Part shown: positions 25,636-30,825 of the stretch, piece after piece
Layout of the letters: each line of letters starts with the position of its first letter
Numbering within the stretch: position 1 is the stretch's first letter
Notes under the pieces: model-generated
What the model was told of the DNA's origin: nothing
The model's database searches: none
The model's input: the letters and a program-made list of their open reading frames with translations, nothing else
Position numbers and translations under genes: made by a program
IMG/VR virus record: IMGVR_UViG_3300037502_001308
Span: 1 to 30,825 of that record
Reading direction: 5' to 3' (one strand)
Length of the DNA stretch: 30,825 nucleotides
DNA from: a virus

Positions 25636-26272
25636 CTTCTTCTGTTTCAGGATTAAAAGTATTTCTTATGGTATCTTTTGAGTAATTTTCAACTTCATCT
25701 TTTGTCAAGACATACTCATTTTTACCTGTTTGTCTCATTTCGCCTTGTTTATTTGCAAAGAATTGTTGTGGATTTTGGTTGAATGGATAGGAATCTAAGG
25801 ATCTAAGTTCCAACTTCTCTTCGGGAGATTTTGGTTTCATTTGCTCCACCTTGTTACCAAGCATATCAATCTTTGCCATTAAATTGTCCATAGCAGCCAA
25901 TTTTTGCTCCAAATCATTCAATTTGCTGAAAACATCATCCATTTTAGCAACAACACCACTATTATCTGTTTTAGACGCATCCAATTCTTTTTTAATACTT
26001 TTTGTCATATTAACTAAATCAGTAATATCTACCTCTTCAGTATCAGACTCTGGTATCGGTGCCGCACCTTCTGGAGGTGGTGGAACATCTCCACCCATAG
26101 GTGGTGGGGGTACTTCTCCTCCTGGTGGTGGCGGTACTTCTCCTCCTGGAGGTGGTGGAGGTGGTATTTCCCCACCTGGAGGTGGTGGTACCTCTTGTTC
26201 ATTAATTATAAATTTATACTTATAAATTTGGTTAAATCTTTTAAGTTCCTCTTGTATCTGCTTATTCTTCAT
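25619..26272 (-). CDS. Proline-rich PPPPGGE-repeat / coiled-coil protein, 217 residues
   Basis: I do not recognise it as a family. Residues 1-26 form a Lys/Glu-rich helix ending INEQE. Residues 29-68 hold five PPPP(PP)GGE/D-(I/V) units, which should be an extended polyproline stretch. Residues 82-145 are helical with heptad-like leucines and methionines (NLMAKIDMLGNKVEQM), a likely coiled coil. The C-terminus is polar and ends EDEFRF. The gene starts 4 bases after the 65-residue gene and overlaps the next by 17 bases. An elongated scaffold, prohead-core or tail-assembly role would fit the architecture, but this is inference. Confidence 0.75.
   Translation of the reverse strand: MKNKQIQEELKRFNQIYKYKFIINEQEVPPPPGGEIPPPPPPGGEVPPPPGGEVPPPPMGGDVPPPPEGAAPIPESDTEEVDITDLVNMTKSIKKELDASKTDNSGVVAKMDDVFSKLNDLEQKLAAMDNLMAKIDMLGNKVEQMKPKSPEEKLELRSLDSYPFNQNPQQFFANKQGEMRQTGKNEYVLTKDEVENYSKDTIRNTFNPETEEDEFRF
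26068..26189 (-). repeat. PPPPGGE coding repeat
   Basis: Five tandem units encoding PPPP-GGE/D-V lie within the 217-residue protein. The plus strand here is rich in GGTGG, making a locally GC-rich island in an AT-rich genome, with unit lengths varying by whole codons (4 or 6 Pro). Confidence 0.8.
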
Positions 26273-26276
26273 AGTA

Positions 26277-26474
26277 TTAATCTTGTAATAATTGTCTACC
26301 GTCTTCTGTGACGTATTTTTTATTTATTCTTTCAACAATACCATCTTTCTCTCTAACAACATAACATTCACCAGTCACTAAATCACATTCCTCAACCTCA
26401 CGATTATTAATTCTATTTGTTGTTTTCGGTTGTAAAAAATTATTTACCGTATTTTTAATTTTCTGATTATCCAT
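26277..26474 (-). CDS. Unknown small protein, 65 residues
   Basis: I do not recognise it. The chosen ATG at 26474 (MDNQKIKNTVNN) is preferred over an upstream TTG at 26498, which lies within the TATATTTATA motif. The protein has a basic, polar N-terminal helix and a compact C-terminal part with VEECDLVTGECYVVREKDG, a Cys pair six residues apart, then NKKYVTEDGRQLL. The latter reads like a small beta hairpin with a conserved Gly-Arg tail. It heads a three-gene block that ends in a strong terminator. A small structural or regulatory role is possible. Confidence 0.7.
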   Translation of the reverse strand: MDNQKIKNTVNNFLQPKTTNRINNREVEECDLVTGECYVVREKDGIVERINKKYVTEDGRQLLQD

Positions 26475-26482
26475 AATCTTTT

Positions 26483-26494
26483 TATATAAATATA
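26483..26494 (-). promoter_or_regulatory. Candidate late promoter motif (TATATTTATATA)
   Basis: The 36-base gap after the large hub-like gene contains minus-strand TATATTTATATA, with the TATTTAT core about 11 bases before the ATG at 26474. A second TATTTATA lies at about 26502-26509. Confidence 0.35.
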
Positions 26495-26510
26495 CCAAAA
26501 TTTATAAATA

Positions 26511-29500
26511 TTATTCAAGTCTAAAATAAACAATTCCACCATTTTCTAATTTCAATTTTTTCATCAGTGATGTTGACAAACCGATACCAAAATTATTAAC
26601 AACACCATTATCTATTGGTCCGTTTACTTTTCTATTCGAATCACTTCCAGATATTGTTGAATTTACAATTGTTTTAATTTTAATTTCAGGATTAACAAAT
26701 GTCGTCTTGGCTGAAAATATTTTTTCATGTGTTATCTCATTATTTTCACCAGGTACAATAAAGTTTAAACTATAAAAATCATTACTTGTTGTGGTTCCAC
26801 TAATTTCATTCCATTTCAATATTTTTTGTGTCTTTAATTTACTTACAACAAACATCGTTTTATCGTTTGGATCAATAGGAAATTGTGAACTACCATAATT
26901 GTATACTCTTGCTCTGAACCATCTTTTTTCTTCCTCACCTGGGAATGTATACTTGATTAATTGTATTGTTTCAACATTTTTATAACCATTATATGGTACA
27001 CCGAATTCAGAATAACCCGACTCTTCAACTTTTATTTTTTCAAAATCTTCACCAATCGCTTCTTGTCCAATGTTAACTCTATATGTTTTACCATCCTTTT
27101 TATTGAGAATTGTGGATGTTAAATTTAATTGACCCGTAGAAGATAGTGTTTGTTTTTTTATTAAATCCGCTCTCATTTTATCAAATAATACCCTATAACT
27201 TGAAATGAAGGAATCTCTTGGGTCGGGTAATGATGTTTGTGGAATTCTAGTGCCCTTAAATGTTGTTGTGAAGTTATTGCCTCTTATTTGATGGGATACT
27301 TCTGTTATCCAATACGAACCTTTGAACATAGGAATATTTTTCAAATAGAAAAACATTGTTGGTTGTATCATAGCATTTCCCATACATGTTACATCACAAG
27401 TATACGATGCTTGTCTGTAGTAATCAAATAAACTAATATCAACATTATATGCACCCGCACCAGATTCAGATCTTGCTAAGTTTTCTAAAACTGCAAATGA
27501 TTCTGTTGTATTTCTTAATGAGGTTTGGTCTAATGTTACACCTTTGAAAATTCCTTGATTTTGGTCGCCAAAACTTACTTCAAAGGCCACTGCTCTGTTT
27601 GATTTTGACAAATCAAGATTACCAAAAGATTCTAATGTCGTTATTAAAATTGGATTTTTACTTGGGTCTAAAAAATTAAAACTATCGTCCTTATATCTAT
27701 AATTGTTATTTGGAATATCCAAATGTTTAGATGTTTGTCCAACTAATTGTAATATAATTTTTGGCGATGTGTCTTGATAATCAACATCTAAAAAGGTACC
27801 AAATAAATCAGATGCTATTTTTTTAGATGGTGTTATTTTATTTTTTGTTTTTACTTCATTACCATAAAAATTTATATACGATGGTAATGGTCGCATATCA
27901 ATACCACTATCTCTTATTAAAATAGATATAACACTATAAAGATTTGTTTTGTCTAAATCTTGATTATTTAATTCGATTAATCTAGTTAAATTCAAAAATA
28001 GTTTATCTCCAATATCTTTGTTAGCCTTATCCAAAAAAAAGAACTCCTCCAACAATAATCTTTGTCCTATAGAATTTCCTCCAATCCACTTATCATTAAA
28101 AGATTTGAAAGTATTATATAATTCTAACTTCAATTTTTCGTTCTCGTATCCTGAAATAAACTTTCTTGTTGACCTATTTTCAATTATTGGTTGTAATTGT
28201 GCAAACTTGGGTGTTAAAAAATTTAAGAAATCTCGTCTTCTTGTTATGGAACCTGTTGTTTTTCTACTATTTTTTGGGTATTCAAGAATTTGTGATTTTA
28301 TGTAATTTTGAAAAGATGTTGTATCATCAGGTTGTCCACTTTCTACATAACCAGCATATATTTGTATCAGTGGTCTGAATTGTAATATATTTGTTTCGGT
28401 TAATCCAATATCATTTACTTCGAAAAAATTTTGATAATGTAAGTCAATATCTTCACCTAAATATAATTTTATTAATTGTTTATTTTCGTCTGTAAGTTGT
28501 GAACTGAAATATCTTTGTACCACATAATTTTCAACATTACTCATTCCAACAAATCCATACCAATTATAATTGTCAATCTCTTTTGGGTTTCCAATTGAGA
28601 ACTTCAACATATTTTTGGTTAGAATATTGTTTGTAATTTCTTGTAATTTTTGAGTTTGTCTTTTTTTAATTTCAACAATAACATTTTGTGGTGTTAAGGA
28701 ATCATCAGTAGATTCTTTTTTTACTGAAACAATTTCATTTAATAATGTTTGAAATTTGCTATAATTAATATTTGGAAATCTTTGACTGACTTCTGTTTTT
28801 GATAATTTTTCCGATGCAAATTCTAAAAATATGTTTTCAAAATCATCAAGTATCTTTGGACTGAATGTCGCTATTAAATCGATAACTTTTTTATAATCTT
28901 TATCTACAGCATAAATGTTATTGTCTGAAGGATTATCAGATGTTGTTTTAAAATATTGATCACTATTAGGAAATGTTCTATTTTCAAATGCATCATTAAT
29001 ATAATAGTCTTCCCATAAAATACTGAAATAATTCTGTGTTGCACTACTGAATGGTTCAAAATTAAGTGCAACTGATGTAGTTGTTAAATTAGTAACTAAT
29101 AATTTGTTTATATTTTTATTTGCACCATCACATGGTAAAATTGTTAGTCTTAAATCAGTAACGTCATATTTGCTATTATCAACATATGATGTCCAATAAT
29201 TTAAATTGTTAGATTGTGGTTTTTTAATCGATACAATTGATTTTGTTTCTGTTCTTGCTGAATATGATGTATTTCCAGATAAAACATCATAATGATTATA
29301 ATCATTGACTACTTGATGATATATTGCATCGTAATAAGGGTGTATACCAACATCTTTACCTTCAGAATATGTTATCGTATCTCCGCTTGATGTGAACCCC
29401 GTGAAATTCTCGTCTGTTTCATCATCATTAAAAAATAAAGAACCATTTATTCTTGTAGACTTATATGATGTGTTTAAAAACCCATCTAAAATATCAACTC

Positions 29501-30825
29501 CCTCGGTAATATATTTTTTATACCTATGATATATTGCACCCCATTTACACATCAAATGATATGGTACATAATGCGTTGCACTAACTTCTCTAAATAATGT
29601 TGATAATCTAACTGGGTCAAATGGTCTAATATCAAATGTAATATTATCATCTAAATCCAAAAAAGGTAACGATGTTAACAACAAATATGCTGACCCAGCA
29701 TATTTTCCATATGATGAAGTTTTGTTAAAATCATCATATAATTGTTTATGAAAATATGGTGTATTTAGAATGTTAACTTCAGTATTGTTTATTTTTAATT
29801 TTTTAGAGAATAAATTTTTTATAAACTGAGGCTGTACCCAAGATGTTGGGTTATTTGGTGATGTTATAAATGCATCAACTAAATTTGGTGTTAATACCCC
29901 ATTAAGTTGTAATTCATTTTTTGTAAATTGGTTAATACCTAAATATGACAAATATGTTGTTGAATTAAATGGATATATGTTAACTCTATAATCTTCAGAT
30001 TGATAAGTGTTTAGATTATTAGCCAATTTCGGTAACGTACCATTTGTTGACTTTGCTATTTTTTCATTACTCTCAATAATTTCATGTGAAAATTCTAAAG
30101 TATTTTTTATATATGGTATGGTTGGTAATTCATCTTTATAATAAGCATATCTTTCGAATGGTGAATACGACTTCATCATTTCAACCAATGATTCTTCACT
30201 TGATACTTTAGTATTTAAAATTGTTATTAATTGATTATCCTCTTCTATTGCCTTTTCAATATTTTCAAATTCTAATTCAGCCAACTCTTTCAAAACATCG
30301 GTATCGAAAGAATCTACCATAGAGTAATAATTTGCTCTTTCATAGATTTCATACAAAAATGATGATGGTGATTTATCTATATATGGAATTACATTAGATA
30401 TATAATTTAACGTACTTATTTTATTGATATCATTACTATTATCATCATTTGGAAAATTATCTTTTGTTTGTTTTGGACTATTTTCTTTTTGAACGTTAGT
30501 ATCTATTTTATTCGTTGATATTTCAATAAAACTTTCAACAAAATCAACTTCTGGCCATAAACTGGGGTCATCTGATTTTAATTTTGATACGAGACTTCTA
30601 TCACCTGGGTATGCAATTACACTGCTTTTTTGATTTTCAATATCTTTTTTTACTTCTGGCCATGGATATATTGCACTATCACCTTTTGTTTCATTAGATA
30701 ATCCTTTAAGATATTTCTCTCTTTCTTTTGAACGTTTGAAAGCATTTTCATGAACCTCTTTCATTAACCTAATATGTACATCGGCATTCGCTAGAATAAT
30801 TGCAAAAATATTTCTAATAGTCGGT
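26511..30825 (-). CDS. Very large tail/baseplate-hub-like structural protein (5' end outside window)
   Basis: The frame is open from the stop at 26511 through base 30824, so the true start lies beyond the window. The first in-window ATG (30764) gives 1417 residues, and 20 more codons upstream read as plausible coding sequence (IRNIFAIILANADVHIRLMK). The N-terminal half is helical and charged with long Glu/Asn-rich stretches; the middle is Tyr/Asn/Ser-rich. Residues about 1120-1175 (from the ATG) carry MIQPTMFFYLKNIPMFKGSYWITEVSHQI split by short turns, then FTTTFKGTRIP. This resembles the closing region of gpD/gp27-type baseplate hub proteins. A further 240 residues follow. A hub or tail role is moderately supported by this segment and by context; the family name is not certain. 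Confidence 0.7.
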   Translation of the reverse strand, partial: PTIRNIFAIILANADVHIRLMKEVHENAFKRSKEREKYLKGLSNETKGDSAIYPWPEVKKDIENQKSSVIAYPGDRSLVSKLKSDDPSLWPEVDFVESFIEISTNKIDTNVQKENSPKQTKDNFPNDDNSNDINKISTLNYISNVIPYIDKSPSSFLYEIYERANYYSMVDSFDTDVLKELAELEFENIEKAIEEDNQLITILNTKVSSEESLVEMMKSYSPFERYAYYKDELPTIPYIKNTLEFSHEIIESNEKIAKSTNGTLPKLANNLNTYQSEDYRVNIYPFNSTTYLSYLGINQFTKNELQLNGVLTPNLVDAFITSPNNPTSWVQPQFIKNLFSKKLKINNTEVNILNTPYFHKQLYDDFNKTSSYGKYAGSAYLLLTSLPFLDLDDNITFDIRPFDPVRLSTLFREVSATHYVPYHLMCKWGAIYHRYKKYITEGVDILDGFLNTSYKSTRINGSLFFNDDETDENFTGFTSSGDTITYSEGKDVGIHPYYDAIYHQVVNDYNHYDVLSGNTSYSARTETKSIVSIKKPQSNNLNYWTSYVDNSKYDVTDLRLTILPCDGANKNINKLLVTNLTTTSVALNFEPFSSATQNYFSILWEDYYINDAFENRTFPNSDQYFKTTSDNPSDNNIYAVDKDYKKVIDLIATFSPKILDDFENIFLEFASEKLSKTEVSQRFPNINYSKFQTLLNEIVSVKKESTDDSLTPQNVIVEIKKRQTQKLQEITNNILTKNMLKFSIGNPKEIDNYNWYGFVGMSNVENYVVQRYFSSQLTDENKQLIKLYLGEDIDLHYQNFFEVNDIGLTETNILQFRPLIQIYAGYVESGQPDDTTSFQNYIKSQILEYPKNSRKTTGSITRRRDFLNFLTPKFAQLQPIIENRSTRKFISGYENEKLKLELYNTFKSFNDKWIGGNSIGQRLLLEEFFFLDKANKDIGDKLFLNLTRLIELNNQDLDKTNLYSVISILIRDSGIDMRPLPSYINFYGNEVKTKNKITPSKKIASDLFGTFLDVDYQDTSPKIILQLVGQTSKHLDIPNNNYRYKDDSFNFLDPSKNPILITTLESFGNLDLSKSNRAVAFEVSFGDQNQGIFKGVTLDQTSLRNTTESFAVLENLARSESGAGAYNVDISLFDYYRQASYTCDVTCMGNAMIQPTMFFYLKNIPMFKGSYWITEVSHQIRGNNFTTTFKGTRIPQTSLPDPRDSFISSYRVLFDKMRADLIKKQTLSSTGQLNLTSTILNKKDGKTYRVNIGQEAIGEDFEKIKVEESGYSEFGVPYNGYKNVETIQLIKYTFPGEEEKRWFRARVYNYGSSQFPIDPNDKTMFVVSKLKTQKILKWNEISGTTTSNDFYSLNFIVPGENNEITHEKIFSAKTTFVNPEIKIKTIVNSTISGSDSNRKVNGPIDNGVVNNFGIGLSTSLMKKLKLENGGIVYFRLE

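Noticed and set aside
17066-26510. tRNA or other stable RNA genes in the gaps
   Set aside because: Gaps are all shorter than 100 bases and are filled by terminators and leaders; no cloverleaf or TTCGAATC-type T-arm was seen.

Overview
This window is a piece of an AT-rich genome of a contractile-tailed (T4-like, myovirus-type) bacteriophage. Every supported gene is on the minus strand, so the biological reading order runs from base 30825 down to base 1. The diagnostic set is a GPW/gp25 baseplate protein next to a gp6/J-like baseplate wedge protein, together with a gp32-like single-strand binding protein, a UvsX/RecA recombinase, a T4 RNase H/FEN-type 5'-3' exonuclease and a DnaB/gp41-type replicative helicase. 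The host is probably a member of Bacteroidota. Start codons lack Shine-Dalgarno sequences and sit in A/T-rich leaders, one small gene resembles the Bacteroidota-rich DUF5522 family, and the long Thr-Pro repeats also fit. The host assignment is inference.

Layout in transcription order. (1) 30825-26511: a very large tail or baseplate-hub-like protein whose frame is still open at the window edge. (2) 26474-25264: three small genes: a 65-residue unknown, a proline-rich PPPPGGE/coiled-coil protein and a Dps/ferritin-like helical protein. A clear terminator follows. (3) 25173-18119: the DNA metabolism block. It holds gp32-like SSB, a large hairpin, UvsX, the exonuclease, a 151-residue unknown, the helicase and a B12-dependent (class II) ribonucleotide reductase, and it ends at a terminator. 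(4) 18053-17569: two small genes, the second a four-cysteine mini-protein whose stop codon lies in the loop of a terminator. (5) 17519-1: a baseplate and tail-tip operon of gp25, gp6/J, a 1395-residue protein at the gp7 position, four unknown structural proteins, and a giant protein of at least 2176 residues that runs off the left edge in a Thr-Pro stalk.

The replication genes would make, protect and recombine phage DNA and supply deoxynucleotides. The flanking genes build the baseplate and its host-contact fibres. Punctuation between transcripts is visible: terminator hairpins are followed at once by a shared A/T motif (core TATTTAT) just before the next ATG. It precedes mainly the structural and small genes and is absent before the recombinase, exonuclease and reductase, so it may be a late promoter. 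The gene-free gaps are all under 100 bases. I see no tRNA, rRNA, CRISPR array, integrase, insertion sequence or reverse transcriptase.

The most unusual content is in the giant protein at the left end. It has a P2-gpI-like segment, a cysteine-rich middle, two pairs of Cys-bracketed modules of about 95 residues separated by Thr-Pro linkers, and a Thr-Pro stalk of more than 300 residues.
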